Of a stretch of 64,000 bases of DNA, positions 36,808-46,983 are shown in pieces. Within the stretch, counting starts at the first letter, position 1, and each line of letters starts with the position of its first letter. The position numbers and the translations under genes were made by a program. Source of the stretch: Methylophaga sp. (GTDB lineage Bacteria; Pseudomonadota; Gammaproteobacteria; Nitrosococcales; Methylophagaceae); NCBI GenBank assembly GCA_002706095.1, contig PAJP01000023.1, positions 62,001 to 126,000 on the forward strand, written 5' to 3'. The notes below the pieces were generated by a model. That model was given only the letters and a program-made list of their open reading frames with translations, was not told where the DNA came from and did no database searches.

Positions 36808-39276
36808 TTAGAAGAAGTTTTTCAATTTATCTTTGACGGCATCTTCTAATTTTTTATCAGAGGACTTTTCTTCTTCAGACTCAGCATCAGTTGCATTCTC
36901 CGCCTCTGTTGATTGAGTTTCAGACTTGGCTTTTGAACCTCCTAATTTGCCACCAAGAAGACCGCCTAAATCATCTCCCAGTTTTTCTTTAAGCTTTTCT
37001 TCTGCTTTAGATTTGAGTTCTTCTTTTGCTTTATCTTTGACAAGATTAGCGAGGTCCACGGTGGGTTTAGGTTCTGAGAATGTGCCAGTGATTTTGATGG
37101 GAATGGTCACACCTTTAAGTTCTTCAAGCTCTTTACCGCCTTGACCTTTACTTGTTCCGACGACAGCGACTTTTAAGCCATAGTCTAGTGTTTCATTTGC
37201 CAGGTTTGCTTTGCCGGCGCCATCGATACGCAGCAAAGGGGATTTAACGGCGAGATCCTGATTGTTGATAACACCATTGTTTGCCGTAAACGTGCCAGAC
37301 ATACTGGAAAAGTCAGTTTGAACGGGCGCGTCAGATGCAGGCAGTGACTCACCTTTTAAAGCCGCTTTGGCTTTACGAATAATTTCGGCAATATTGATAC
37401 CTTGCAATGCACCGTCTGTAAAAGCAAAGCCACCATTACCTGTCAGGGTCTGCTTGATTTGTGAAACAGTGGCTCCAGAGCCTGTTAACTTGGCATTTGC
37501 ATTGGCGGTTCCACTGATTTTGGCATCCCCGGTCATGTCTTTGAGTAAGGGGCCAGCCTGAACATTTTTTACTTGTTCATTCAGTGACAGTTTTAATGCG
37601 TCACTGCGTGCATCAAGAATGATATTACCGTTGTATTGTCCTTGATATAAGTTTGCTTTAAGTGGGGTCAGCTTAACCACGCCATCGTTGGCATCAATGG
37701 AGATATGAATATTTTCACTGTTCAGGCCTGTGGCTTTTAATTTGCCAATATCAATGCTGCCTTTCGCATTGATTTGGCGTAATGCATCCAGTGGTAGAGC
37801 TTCTTCAGCTGTCGCTGCTTTGTTTGCGTTGTCAGTTGTGGTTGGAGTTTTATCTGTCTCTTTTTCTTCTTTTGCAGGCGGCATATAGCGATCTGCATCA
37901 ATTTGATCCAGTTTCAGATTGAAATTGAACGCAGGTTTGCTGAAATTGCTTACAGCAAATTGTCCTGTCAGATTACTTTGATCCAAAGTCAGAGCCAGCT
38001 GTTTTAGATTAATTTGATTGATAGAACCACTCAGTTCTGAACGAAGTTCGACTTTCTCCAGTGTGGATTCATCGCTCATTTCAGGCAATTCGATTTTCAT
38101 ATCAGATGCCAGTTTTCTTAAGCTGAAAGGTTGGATATGAATGCTGCCTGCAAAGGTCGGTTTCTCTTTGAGGATATCTCTCGCCTGAATATCCCCTTCA
38201 AGGAGTAAATCCTGCAGTTTTAATACAAGAGCAGACACGGTGAGGGTTTCTTGTTTTAAATCAGCTTTGATGCCACTGGTCAGGTGAAATTCAGCTTGTT
38301 CATCAGGTAAGCTTGGATCCTGAATGGTGGCAGTGATATCTAAATTATCGATATTGGATTGCTGGGTAGCCAGATTGGAAGTGACTTGTCCCGTTAATTT
38401 GGCATCCACTTTTTGCTGGTTATTTGATGCTTTGGCTGCTAGCGCGAGGTCGCTTACTTCCACCCATTGTTTTGCTAGATCCGCTTTAAGATCACCTTTC
38501 AGAGATAAATCAGCCTGATTGAAAGCCAGCTCTTTACCTTCTGCAATGGCTGAGAATGAGAAGCCCTCTAAGGCATATTGCTGTTTCTCCATGTCCACAG
38601 CAGCATTGGTTGTCAGTGTGACATGCGCTTTGGCTTCTGGTTTTGTGCTGATGACATCAAAGTCCATATCAACAGCCGTAGGAACGCCTGGTTCGAGAGG
38701 GTCCGTTGTCAGATTAAGATTACGTAACTGATAACTTTCTCCTTTAGACGCATCTGACCAGAGAATATTAGCATTGCTGAGTTTGATGCCAGCAACGGTG
38801 ATGGTTTGTAATGCGGGACTGGATTGTTCATCAGAATCAGCTGTAGATTCCGTCTCGGTAGCTGTTGCTTCTTCTGTGGCATCAGGCTTAACCAGATCAT
38901 CCCAGTTGGTTTTTCCGCTTTTATCTGTTTCAAGATTAAGTACAAGACCATCGAGGATGATGGTATCCATTTCTAACTGCTTTTTTAGTAGCGGAATAAG
39001 CTTGATACGAATTTCTGCGGCCTGAACTTTAGCAAATGTATCTGCTTTAAAACCCTCTGCATTGCTTAGTGACAGCGGACCTAGATCGAGGGCAATCCAG
39101 GGAAACACCGATAAACCAATATCACCCTGTAGAGTCAAATTTCGTCCAGTGACTTTTTCTACTTCACGTGAAATTTCATCTTTATAGTCGTTAGGATCGA
39201 TGAAAAATGGCAGAGCGATAAGGCCTGCTATAACAATAACGATTAAAAAGACGACAATTTTTATAAAGGTACGCAT
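36808..39276 (-). CDS. AsmA family protein
   Basis: An 822-residue protein from the ATG at 39276 (MRTFIKIVVFLIV). An in-frame ATG 45 bases upstream is less likely because it puts 15 charged residues before the membrane anchor. It has one N-terminal membrane segment, the AsmA/chorein-like N-terminal region (FFIDPNDYKDEISREVEKVTGRNLTLQG), a long beta-rich body, and the C-terminal AsmA block with a DUF-like end (KATGSGATVSQIKQTLTGNGG-type sequence). The tail is Lys/Glu-rich and low-complexity. AsmA-like proteins span the periplasm and are linked to phospholipid transport to the outer membrane. Confidence 0.87.
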   Translation of the reverse strand: MRTFIKIVVFLIVIVIAGLIALPFFIDPNDYKDEISREVEKVTGRNLTLQGDIGLSVFPWIALDLGPLSLSNAEGFKADTFAKVQAAEIRIKLIPLLKKQLEMDTIILDGLVLNLETDKSGKTNWDDLVKPDATEEATATETESTADSDEQSSPALQTITVAGIKLSNANILWSDASKGESYQLRNLNLTTDPLEPGVPTAVDMDFDVISTKPEAKAHVTLTTNAAVDMEKQQYALEGFSFSAIAEGKELAFNQADLSLKGDLKADLAKQWVEVSDLALAAKASNNQQKVDAKLTGQVTSNLATQQSNIDNLDITATIQDPSLPDEQAEFHLTSGIKADLKQETLTVSALVLKLQDLLLEGDIQARDILKEKPTFAGSIHIQPFSLRKLASDMKIELPEMSDESTLEKVELRSELSGSINQINLKQLALTLDQSNLTGQFAVSNFSKPAFNFNLKLDQIDADRYMPPAKEEKETDKTPTTTDNANKAATAEEALPLDALRQINAKGSIDIGKLKATGLNSENIHISIDANDGVVKLTPLKANLYQGQYNGNIILDARSDALKLSLNEQVKNVQAGPLLKDMTGDAKISGTANANAKLTGSGATVSQIKQTLTGNGGFAFTDGALQGINIAEIIRKAKAALKGESLPASDAPVQTDFSSMSGTFTANNGVINNQDLAVKSPLLRIDGAGKANLANETLDYGLKVAVVGTSKGQGGKELEELKGVTIPIKITGTFSEPKPTVDLANLVKDKAKEELKSKAEEKLKEKLGDDLGGLLGGKLGGSKAKSETQSTEAENATDAESEEEKSSDKKLEDAVKDKLKNFF

Positions 39277-39341
39277 ATTGGTATTCCGTTTTTGAGTTTT
39301 TATCTCGACAAGTCCATCCATGATATGCGATCGACACGCAT

Positions 39342-41279
39342 TTATGAACCAAGATTGAGGCTGTAATTGAAAATTTCATAATCCAAACTGCTGTCGATAA
39401 GCCCATTAGCAATAATTGAATTAGATAGATTTTGCCCTTCGAGCCGTATTTTTCTTTTGGGTGAGAATAAGCCTTTGTCTGTCAAAATGATGTGTGAGCG
39501 AGAATCAAATTCTGTCTCCAGTAACAAACCAGGATGTGCTTCCTCATCATTCTCGGGGTGGCATTTTACAGGAACTGGTCGTCCCTCTATTTGTTCAAGC
39601 CCAATCTGGACGTCATTATGGATATCAATTTGTAACCATTTGATGACAGCCAGCATAAGAAGGCTGTTTTTTTCGAAAATACCCACAAAATCACCGATAT
39701 TTAGGTGATAACAGCCTTTATTCGCGCGCTTTGCCATCAACCCTGTCTGGCTCTTATTAATTAATTGCCACTCCAGCGCATTGACGACATTACCTTGAAG
39801 GCTTTGATGAACTGACTCTAGACCTAAACTAATATGTATGGGCTTGGATGACTGTACTCTGATACGTTCAAAACGTCGCTCATAAGTTGTGTTGAGTTGA
39901 GGAATAATATGTTTGACCAGTCTCAATTCCGACGACATAACCGTCTGTGTACGATGACTTTTTGCATCGCGTAACGTTGATTCAATGGCTCTTAATACGG
40001 CTTGTGTGTCCAGACGCCGACTTGTTGGGTCATGTCTTATTGGTATGTCTGTTTTATGAAGTGGTTGTGGACAGATATCCTGCTTAGCATCAATGCAGAA
40101 GTGCCCCAGTAGTAAGAAGCGACTATTTACCTTACTTTGCTGTTCAGACATGCTGTCGATCACAACCTTATCGGTGAATTGCGCCATAAGTCTGTACAAG
40201 CGCAGCACATCAAACCTCATCTGACTATAAGGATCGGTCAATGCAGTCAGAACAATCTGGCCATATATTTCGAAAAAACTACGACTTTGATAATAAGGTT
40301 TAACGGAGACGTCCTGATGTAAAGTTTGTGCTTGTTCTTGATAGATAAGCATTTCGTGCAGCTGTTTCCAGGCGCCAGTTGGGGCTAGCCGGTAGTACTG
40401 AAAGTTATGAAGTAACTGCAAGCTAAGCATCTCAGCCGTTCTGTTCAGTGCCAACAACATGATTGGATTAGCAAGTGGCGTTTTCCCACGTTGGTAATGA
40501 ACCTGAATGATTTGTTGATAGGCTATGGACAGCAAACTGATGAGCTCGTTTATCAGGCTTATCGTACGAAGACTTTCCGTGTTGATATATAAATCACGCT
40601 TTACTGCGGCGATATCTCGGGTGAACAATAGTTCGTTGACCTGAGCCCGATACATTTCTAATAGCTGCAATAAGAGGCCTGGTTTGATTTTCTGATGAAG
40701 AAGCGCTTTCAGGTTGCTTAATAAAGAAGGGACTCGTTGATAAAAATCATGGGGTAGTTGGTTGATCCATATCAGTAGTAATGCTGGATCTTTTATTGCT
40801 GAAGCCGTACTTGTTTCATGCGTAATGACTTGCAAGTTCAATGCAGGAAGGTGGGGCGCGGGTCTTTTTTGAATACGTATAAAGTCTGTAATTTTGCTGA
40901 GCCAGCTTTTTTTATCGGTTTGAATTGGTTGTAAATTAGTCTCATCTGCTAACTGCAAATAGTGCTTTGACAATTGTTCTGCTGCCAGGTTTAGTGTTTC
41001 AGCAAACTGGGTTTTATGTAGCGGTTTTTTGAAAATGATATCAATGGCATCGTTATGCTCAGACTGGTGAGTCAACAGTGCGGCCAGGGTGGAGGAATGA
41101 CTTTTCCACGCTTTGAGCCCTGCAGCTGAGTCAAAACTATAAATTTCTAAATCAGCATCATCTTTTTCTGTAATACTCCACTGACAAGTGAGTAAGGGCG
41201 ATGCGATACGTAACATCGATTTTAAGGCACGACTTTCACTTTCGCTCAGACCAGATAATTTTATATATCTGAGCGACAA
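39342..41279 (-). CDS. Uncharacterised protein with C-terminal PilZ-like region
   Basis: A 645-residue soluble protein, mostly helical up to about residue 460. The C-terminal part (about 465-570) resembles a PilZ domain: RRFER (RxxxR) at 468-472, NKSQTG (NxSxxG) at 508-513, then LNIGDFVGIFE, VIKWLQ and VQIGLEQI, which follow the PilZ strand pattern. The gap between the two motifs (about 35 residues) is longer than usual. If real, it would be a cyclic-di-GMP receptor. The N-terminal 460 residues are not recognised. It starts two bases after corB on the same strand. Confidence 0.72.
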   Translation of the reverse strand: MSLRYIKLSGLSESESRALKSMLRIASPLLTCQWSITEKDDADLEIYSFDSAAGLKAWKSHSSTLAALLTHQSEHNDAIDIIFKKPLHKTQFAETLNLAAEQLSKHYLQLADETNLQPIQTDKKSWLSKITDFIRIQKRPAPHLPALNLQVITHETSTASAIKDPALLLIWINQLPHDFYQRVPSLLSNLKALLHQKIKPGLLLQLLEMYRAQVNELLFTRDIAAVKRDLYINTESLRTISLINELISLLSIAYQQIIQVHYQRGKTPLANPIMLLALNRTAEMLSLQLLHNFQYYRLAPTGAWKQLHEMLIYQEQAQTLHQDVSVKPYYQSRSFFEIYGQIVLTALTDPYSQMRFDVLRLYRLMAQFTDKVVIDSMSEQQSKVNSRFLLLGHFCIDAKQDICPQPLHKTDIPIRHDPTSRRLDTQAVLRAIESTLRDAKSHRTQTVMSSELRLVKHIIPQLNTTYERRFERIRVQSSKPIHISLGLESVHQSLQGNVVNALEWQLINKSQTGLMAKRANKGCYHLNIGDFVGIFEKNSLLMLAVIKWLQIDIHNDVQIGLEQIEGRPVPVKCHPENDEEAHPGLLLETEFDSRSHIILTDKGLFSPKRKIRLEGQNLSNSIIANGLIDSSLDYEIFNYSLNLGS

Positions 41280-41281
41280 GT

Positions 41282-42562
41282 TTATTCTTCCTGTTCCAGT
41301 TCAGACTGTAAATGTCTGATACGTACAGTTTTAATGGCGTTATCTGATGTCTGAATGACCTCAATAACGTATTCTCCCATTCGAACGCTGACGCCAGGAT
41401 CAGGGATACTTTCCAGATACTCAAGCACGAGACCGTTGATGGTTTTAGGGCCATCTGTTGGTAAGTCCCAGGTATTATTTCGATTTATTTCGCGAATGTT
41501 GGCCGTACCGTTGATAAGATAACTGCCATCATTTTGTGGATGAATATCTTTGTCTTCGTCAATGGTATCAGCAGTGAACTCACCTACGATTTCCCGGAAA
41601 ATATCTTCCAGTGTTATCAGGCCTAATAGATCGCCATATTCATCCACAACCAGCCCTGTTCTACGGCGATTTCTTTGGAAGTTGATGAGTTGTGTATTTA
41701 AAGGCGTGCCTTCTGGAACAAAGTAAGCGCCTTTAATGATACTGCGGAGACTGTCCAGAGTGAGATTATTCTGGGAGATGAGATGTAAGGCTTTGCGTAG
41801 GTGAAGAATACCCACAATATTATCCATACTGTCTTCATAAACAGGTAAACGGGTATGACCACAATGAGAGAGTTGTTGCACAATCTCAGGAAAGGGGGCA
41901 TTGATATCCAAACCTTCGATTTCATTTCTTGGCACCATGACGTCATTCACTGTCACTTTTTCCAGATCAAGGATACTCATCAGCATGTCTTTGTGACGTG
42001 TCGGAATCATGCTACCCGCTTCCATTAGTGCGACCCGCAGTTCTTCAGTATTAATCGCAGAAGTAGCCGCTTGTTCAGGTGAGACACCAAACAGTCTGAC
42101 CATATTATTGGTAATACCATTTGTGAACCAGACAAGTGGGTATAACAAGAATAGTAGAGGTTTCAATACAAAGCTGGCTGGAAAAGCGACTTTTTCAGGG
42201 TGTAAGGCTGCCAGTGTTTTTGGTGTGACCTCCGCGAAAAGCAACACAATAAGGGTGAGTGCAAACGTGGCGGCAACGATACCGTTTTCACCAAGCAGTT
42301 TTATGCCAATGACTGTGGCGATAGCTGAAGCGAGGATATTGACGAAATTATTGCCAAGTAGAATGAGGCCGATCAGTCTGTCGGGGCGATTTAATAGCTG
42401 ACTGGCAATCACCGCGCCACGGTGACCTTCTTGTTCTAAATGTCTCAGACGATAACGGTTGAGTGACATTAACGCCGTTTCTGAGCTTGAGAAAAATGCC
42501 GACAGAAACAATAAAAAAAACAGGATAAGGAATAGAACCAATATAGAGGTTTCTTCTAGCAT
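41282..42562 (-). CDS. corB: CorB/CNNM-type membrane protein (DUF21, CBS pair, CorC domain)
   Basis: A 426-residue inner-membrane protein: three to four N-terminal segments forming the DUF21 domain (SSSETALMSLNRYRLRHLEQEGHRGA), then a CBS pair (VNDVMVPRNEIEGLD, HTRLPVYEDSMDNIVGILHL, RRTGLVVDEYGDLLGLITLED) and a C-terminal CorC/HlyC domain. Homologues are linked to magnesium efflux. The order ypjD-corB next to and divergent from ffh is conserved in E. coli and relatives. Confidence 0.93.
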   Translation of the reverse strand: MLEETSILVLFLILFFLLFLSAFFSSSETALMSLNRYRLRHLEQEGHRGAVIASQLLNRPDRLIGLILLGNNFVNILASAIATVIGIKLLGENGIVAATFALTLIVLLFAEVTPKTLAALHPEKVAFPASFVLKPLLFLLYPLVWFTNGITNNMVRLFGVSPEQAATSAINTEELRVALMEAGSMIPTRHKDMLMSILDLEKVTVNDVMVPRNEIEGLDINAPFPEIVQQLSHCGHTRLPVYEDSMDNIVGILHLRKALHLISQNNLTLDSLRSIIKGAYFVPEGTPLNTQLINFQRNRRRTGLVVDEYGDLLGLITLEDIFREIVGEFTADTIDEDKDIHPQNDGSYLINGTANIREINRNNTWDLPTDGPKTINGLVLEYLESIPDPGVSVRMGEYVIEVIQTSDNAIKTVRIRHLQSELEQEE

Positions 42563-42568
42563 AAACCG

Positions 42569-43366
42569 TTAGCTCATTAAGTATTCAAGAACGAATTTAC
42601 TGCCCATATAAGCAAGTAACAAAAAAATAAATCCAGCAAGTGTCCATTTCACTGCTGTTTGTCCGCGCCAGCCATATCGCCATCTTCCCCAAAGCAGACT
42701 GGCAAATACACACCAGGCAATGATAGATAGGACGGTCTTGTGCACAAGATGTTGAGCAAAGAGATCATCAACAAACATCAGGCCGGTAATCAAGCCCAGC
42801 GTCAATAGTACAAAGCCACTGCTCAAGAGTTGAAAGAGGGCCCGTTCCATCGTTTGTAGGGGCGGTAGTTTCCGGATTAACCCATTCAGGTGACGTTGAT
42901 GAAGTTGTTTTTCCTGGACCGCTAGGATGATGGCTTGTATGGCAGCGAGCATAAAAAAACTATAAGCGGCAAGCGATAATAGTATATGCCATTCCAATGC
43001 GGGTTGAGAGATAGATGGAGGCTCAGGAGAGGGGAGCTCCACCTTTAGCATCAAGCTCAAGGCCACCAGAGGATAGACAATAATGCCTGGATGCGCGTTA
43101 GGTAAACGAAAACCGATAATCAACGCGATAAATGCCATCAGCCAAGTGGTCAGTGAAAACGTTGTAAACAGACCCAGTTCCCAACCTCCAGCATTTTTCA
43201 TAGTAAAAAAGATATCTGTGCCATGAAAAAGTAATGCCATGATGATCAAAATCCCAACGGGGATACTGGCATTGACTGACGTTGGATCCTTTTGTACAAA
43301 ACGTCTGATAAGAATAACGCTACTGCTTAAATAAAGTAGAAATGCTAATGCATTCGCTATTGCCAT
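42569..43366 (-). CDS. ypjD: CcsA-like inner-membrane protein YpjD
   Basis: A 265-residue protein with about eight membrane segments and the WHILLSLAAYSFFMLAAIQAI region of the cytochrome c assembly (CcsA/CcmC) fold. It lacks an obvious WWD heme-handling loop, so a role in cytochrome maturation is uncertain. It precedes corB by six bases and diverges from ffh, the same arrangement as in E. coli. Confidence 0.88.
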   Translation of the reverse strand: MAIANALAFLLYLSSSVILIRRFVQKDPTSVNASIPVGILIIMALLFHGTDIFFTMKNAGGWELGLFTTFSLTTWLMAFIALIIGFRLPNAHPGIIVYPLVALSLMLKVELPSPEPPSISQPALEWHILLSLAAYSFFMLAAIQAIILAVQEKQLHQRHLNGLIRKLPPLQTMERALFQLLSSGFVLLTLGLITGLMFVDDLFAQHLVHKTVLSIIAWCVFASLLWGRWRYGWRGQTAVKWTLAGFIFLLLAYMGSKFVLEYLMS

Positions 43367-43522
43367 AATTATGTGTGATCCTTGAACCTAATTTTTTTAC
43401 CCTATTACTTCAATAATATAACGATGTAACAATGACCGAAACAATATATCAGTTATAATGGTGTATTGAATTAACTAATCCTAAAATTCTTATTAGGACA
43501 TCATCAGCTAACAAGGTGATCT

Positions 43523-44890
43523 ATGTTTGATAGCTTAAGCGATAGACTCGGCAGTACACTCAAAAAAATTCGTGGTCAGGGACGTATCACTGAAGAAAAT
43601 GTCAAAGAAACACTTCGTGAAGTACGTATGGCATTACTTGAGGCTGATGTCGCTCTACCCGTGGTGCGCGAGTTCATTGAAAATGTCAAAGAACGCGCGA
43701 TGGGGCAAGATGTTCTCCGTAGTTTAACGCCAGGTCAGGCTTTAGTAAAAATCGTTAATGATGAACTCGTCGCTGTCATGGGCGATGGCTCTTCATCACT
43801 GAATCTTAATACCCAGCCACCCGCTGTAATCTTAATGGCTGGCCTACAAGGTGCAGGTAAAACAACCAGTGTGGCGAAGTTAGCCAGATGGCTAAAAGAA
43901 CGTGAGCGTAAATCTGTCATGGTCGCTAGTGCGGACGTTTATCGACCTGCCGCGATTGATCAATTAGAAACACTTGCAAAAGAAGTTGATGCTCGATTTT
44001 TCCCCAGCCAGTCTTCACAAAATCCGGTTGATATCGCTCGTGATGCCATAGAGCAAGCAAAGCGAGATTATGTCGATGTGGTCATCATTGATACGGCTGG
44101 TCGATTGCATATCGATGATGACATGATGGATGAGATTAAGCAGATTCATACTGCTATTAATCCGATTGAAACGTTATTTACCGTCGATAGTATGACCGGC
44201 CAAGATGCCGCGAATACCGCAAAAGCATTTAATGAAGCCTTACCCCTGACAGGGGTCATTCTCACTAAGACAGATGGTGATGCTCGTGGTGGTGCTGCCT
44301 TATCAATAAGACATATTACTGGTAAACCCATTAAGTTTATGGGGGTGGGTGAAAAAACAGCGGCACTTGAACCTTTCCATCCTGATCGTGTTGTCTCACG
44401 AATCCTCGGAATGGGCGATGTGCTGTCATTGGTCGAAGAAGCTCAGCGTAAAATGGATGTTGGCTCGGCAGAAAAGCTGGCTAATAAACTGAAAAAAGGT
44501 AAAGGCTTTGACCTGGAAGATTTTCAGGAACAATTGCGCCAAATGGGCAAGATGGGCGGAATAGGTTCTTTAATGGAAAAAATGCCTGGCATGGGGAATA
44601 TTCCGGCTGCGGCTAAACAGCAGGTGAATGATAAAGAGTTAGCCAAGCTCGAAGCTATTATCAATTCCATGACGAAGAAAGAACGACAAAAGCCTGAAAT
44701 TATTAAAGGCTCGCGCAAAAAAAGAATTGCCGCGGGGAGTGGCACACAAATTCAAGATGTGAATCGTCTTCTAAAACAGTTTAGCCAGATGCAAAAAATG
44801 ATGAAGAAGATGGGTTCTAAAGGCGGGATGGCCAAAATGATGAGAGGTTTAGGTGGTAAATTTCCGATGGGTGGAGGCCTTCCTTTCTAA
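43523..44890 (+). CDS. ffh: Signal recognition particle protein Ffh
   Basis: GTPase that binds signal sequences of membrane proteins with 4.5S RNA. The 455-residue product has the NG domain motifs GLQGAGKTTS, DTAGR and TKTDGDARGGAAL, and a Met-rich M domain with KMGGIGSLMEKMPGM, SRKKRIAAGSG (RNA-binding) and MQKMMKKMGSKGG. A TATAAT -10 sequence is at 43454-43459; the -35 is poor. The rpsP operon follows on the same strand after an 83-base gap with its own promoter-like element. Confidence 0.97.
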   Translation: MFDSLSDRLGSTLKKIRGQGRITEENVKETLREVRMALLEADVALPVVREFIENVKERAMGQDVLRSLTPGQALVKIVNDELVAVMGDGSSSLNLNTQPPAVILMAGLQGAGKTTSVAKLARWLKERERKSVMVASADVYRPAAIDQLETLAKEVDARFFPSQSSQNPVDIARDAIEQAKRDYVDVVIIDTAGRLHIDDDMMDEIKQIHTAINPIETLFTVDSMTGQDAANTAKAFNEALPLTGVILTKTDGDARGGAALSIRHITGKPIKFMGVGEKTAALEPFHPDRVVSRILGMGDVLSLVEEAQRKMDVGSAEKLANKLKKGKGFDLEDFQEQLRQMGKMGGIGSLMEKMPGMGNIPAAAKQQVNDKELAKLEAIINSMTKKERQKPEIIKGSRKKRIAAGSGTQIQDVNRLLKQFSQMQKMMKKMGSKGGMAKMMRGLGGKFPMGGGLPF

Positions 44891-44906
44891 TAAGTGTTAA
44901 AAGGAC

Positions 44907-44935
44907 TTTTCAAATATCGGAGAGTTGCGTAGAAT
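44907..44935 (+). promoter_or_regulatory. Probable promoter of the rpsP operon
   Basis: TTTTCA (44907-44912), 17-base spacer, TAGAAT (44930-44935), 39 bases ahead of the rpsP start. Spacing is ideal and matches are 4 of 6 or better, as expected for a ribosomal-protein promoter. Confidence 0.45.
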
Positions 44936-44973
44936 ACGACGGTTTTCCGATCCAGTTTTCAACGGGCTAAATT

Positions 44974-45222
44974 ATGGTAACAATTAGATTGACACGCAGT
45001 GGCGCAAAAAAACGCCCTTTTTACGGTATCGTCGTAACAGACTCACGCAGCAAGCGTGATGGTCGTTACATCGAACGCGTTGGTTTCTTCAACCCGGTTG
45101 CTCGTGGTCAAGAAGAAAAGCTTCGCGTTGACTTAGACCGTGTTGCTCATTGGATCAGCCAAGGCGCGCAAACATCAGAACGCGTTGCTAAGCTGATTGA
45201 AGAAGCACAAAAAGCAGCATAA
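44974..45222 (+). CDS. rpsP: 30S ribosomal protein S16
   Basis: An 82-residue ribosomal protein with the invariant start [17 protein letters not shown] and the [16 protein letters not shown] core. It begins the conserved rpsP-rimM-trmD-rplS operon. Codon use is strongly biased, as expected for high expression. Confidence 0.98.
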   Translation: MVTIRLTRSGAKKRPFYGIVVTDSRSKRDGRYIERVGFFNPVARGQEEKLRVDLDRVAHWISQGAQTSERVAKLIEEAQKAA

Positions 45223-45241
45223 ATCGCAAGGGCGCTAGGAT

Positions 45242-45760
45242 ATGTCAACATCCGAGGAGTTTATCCCGGTAGGTAAAATATCCGGTGCCTTTGGCGTCAA
45301 AGGTTGGGTCAAAGTGTATTCTTTTACTGAACCTAGGGCGAATATCCTGCAATATTCACCACTGTTTTTATCAAGACGTGGTGAATGGCTTGAGATAAAA
45401 GTATCTGGAGGCCGTTTGCAAGGAAAAGGGGTTGTGATGGGAATTGAGAACGTCACAGACCGCGATCAGGTTCAGCCACTACTTGGTGCTGAGTTGGCGA
45501 TTAAAAAATCTCAACTGGAACCTGTTGATGAAGATGAGTTTTATTGGAATGACTTAGAAGGTCTGACCGTAATCAATCTTCAGCAAGAAATATTAGGAAA
45601 AGTTGACCATCTGCTTGAAACCGGTGCAAATGACGTGTTGGTTGTTAAAGCTGAAGGCAATAAAACTGAGATATTGATTCCCTTTGTTGTGGATGAGATT
45701 GTAAAACTGGTCGATTTGGATGAAGAACTAATCCAAGTTGATTGGAGTAAAGACTATTGA
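45242..45760 (+). CDS. rimM: 16S rRNA processing protein RimM
   Basis: A 172-residue ribosome maturation factor that acts on the 30S head near S19. The N-terminal barrel has [16 protein letters not shown], and the PRC-like C-terminal barrel has [12 protein letters not shown] and [16 protein letters not shown], all typical. It follows rpsP by 19 bases and precedes trmD by 13. Confidence 0.96.
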   Translation: MSTSEEFIPVGKISGAFGVKGWVKVYSFTEPRANILQYSPLFLSRRGEWLEIKVSGGRLQGKGVVMGIENVTDRDQVQPLLGAELAIKKSQLEPVDEDEFYWNDLEGLTVINLQQEILGKVDHLLETGANDVLVVKAEGNKTEILIPFVVDEIVKLVDLDEELIQVDWSKDY

Positions 45761-45773
45761 TGGGAGACGGATA

Positions 45774-46517
45774 ATGCACTTAGGTGTGATATCCCTTTTT
45801 CCTGAAATGTTTGATGCGGTTACTCATTACGGTGTAACAGGCAGAGCGGTAACAAATGGTTTATTGAAAGTAGACTACTGGAATCCGCGAGATTTTGCTT
45901 ATGACCGACATCGAACTGTAGACGACAGGCCATATGGCGGTGGTCCTGGTATGGTAATGAAAGTTGCGCCTCTGCAAGAGGCAATATCATCAGCAAAAGA
46001 AAAGCTGGGTGAAGATGCAACGGTTATCTATCTCTCACCGCAGGGCAGAAAACTGGACCAGGAAAGTCTGCAACAACTGGTTGGTAAAGAGAAGTTGATT
46101 CTGCTGGCCGGGCGTTATGAAGGCGTTGATGAACGCTTGATAGAAAAAGAAATTGATGAGGAGTGGTCGATAGGTGACTACGTCCTTAGTGGTGGAGAAT
46201 TGGCAGCCATGGTGATGATCGATGGCATGGCCAGGTTGATACCCGGTGTATTAGGTGATGAGCAGTCTGCAGAGCAAGATTCTTTTGTAGCTGGCTTGCT
46301 GGACTACCCACATTACACCAGACCAGAAGTTTTAGATGACCAGTCAGTACCCGAGGTATTGCTGGGAGGCGACCATGAAGCAATTCGTAAATGGCGTCTC
46401 AAACAGTCCTTGGGACGAACATGGTTGCGACGACCTGATTTATTAGACAAAGACACGTTGACTAATGAACAGGCTGCGTTATTAAAAGAGTTTATTGCCG
46501 AGAGCGGGCAGGATTAG
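45774..46517 (+). CDS. trmD: tRNA (guanine-N1-)-methyltransferase TrmD
   Basis: Methylates G37 of tRNAs reading CNN codons, preventing frameshifts. The 247-residue product has the SPOUT trefoil-knot sequences [14 protein letters not shown] and [19 protein letters not shown]. The frame extends to 45738, but the ATG at 45774 has the clear ribosome site GGGAGACGG and gives the family N terminus [13 protein letters not shown]. Confidence 0.97.
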   Translation: MHLGVISLFPEMFDAVTHYGVTGRAVTNGLLKVDYWNPRDFAYDRHRTVDDRPYGGGPGMVMKVAPLQEAISSAKEKLGEDATVIYLSPQGRKLDQESLQQLVGKEKLILLAGRYEGVDERLIEKEIDEEWSIGDYVLSGGELAAMVMIDGMARLIPGVLGDEQSAEQDSFVAGLLDYPHYTRPEVLDDQSVPEVLLGGDHEAIRKWRLKQSLGRTWLRRPDLLDKDTLTNEQAALLKEFIAESGQD

Positions 46518-46530
46518 TTGGGAGTTAACA

Positions 46531-46875
46531 ATGAGTAACATTATCGAACAGCTTAACGCTGAACAAGTGAGACAGGATATCCCTGAATTTTCAGCGGGTG
46601 ATACTGTTGTTGTTAAAGTTAAAATCAAAGAAGGCGACCGTGAACGTGAACAGGCGTTCGAAGGTGTCGTTATTGCTAAACGCAACCGTGGTCTGCACTC
46701 AGCATTCACTGTTCGTAAAATTTCTAGTGGTGTCGGTGTTGAGCGTGTTTTCCAAACACACAGCCCTTCAATCGCCAGTGTTGAAGTAAAACGTCGCGGT
46801 GATGTCCGTCGTTCTAAACTTTACTACTTACGTGATTTGACTGGTAAAGCAGCACGTATTAAAGAAAAGCTATAA
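46531..46875 (+). CDS. rplS: 50S ribosomal protein L19
   Basis: A 114-residue protein with the L19 core [31 protein letters not shown] and [15 protein letters not shown]. The start at 46531 (MSNIIEQLN) is preceded by GGGAG; an open frame further upstream inside trmD is ignored. It ends the rpsP operon, with a strong terminator 30 bases later. Confidence 0.98.
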   Translation: MSNIIEQLNAEQVRQDIPEFSAGDTVVVKVKIKEGDREREQAFEGVVIAKRNRGLHSAFTVRKISSGVGVERVFQTHSPSIASVEVKRRGDVRRSKLYYLRDLTGKAARIKEKL

Positions 46876-46905
46876 TCCGAATTGTCATAACAGACGATTG
46901 GAAAG

Positions 46906-46937
46906 AAAGGGTAGTGTGTACACACTGCCCTTTTTTA
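46906..46937 (+). terminator. Intrinsic terminator of the rpsP operon
   Basis: Fourteen-base near-perfect stem AAAGGGTAGTGTGT / ACACACTGCCCTTT with almost no loop, then TTTTTT. Both strands are T-rich after the stem, so it may act either way. Confidence 0.93.
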
Positions 46938-46983
46938 TTGCTTAGTTGTTACTATTAAATATCGGATATTTAACAGTAGTTAT

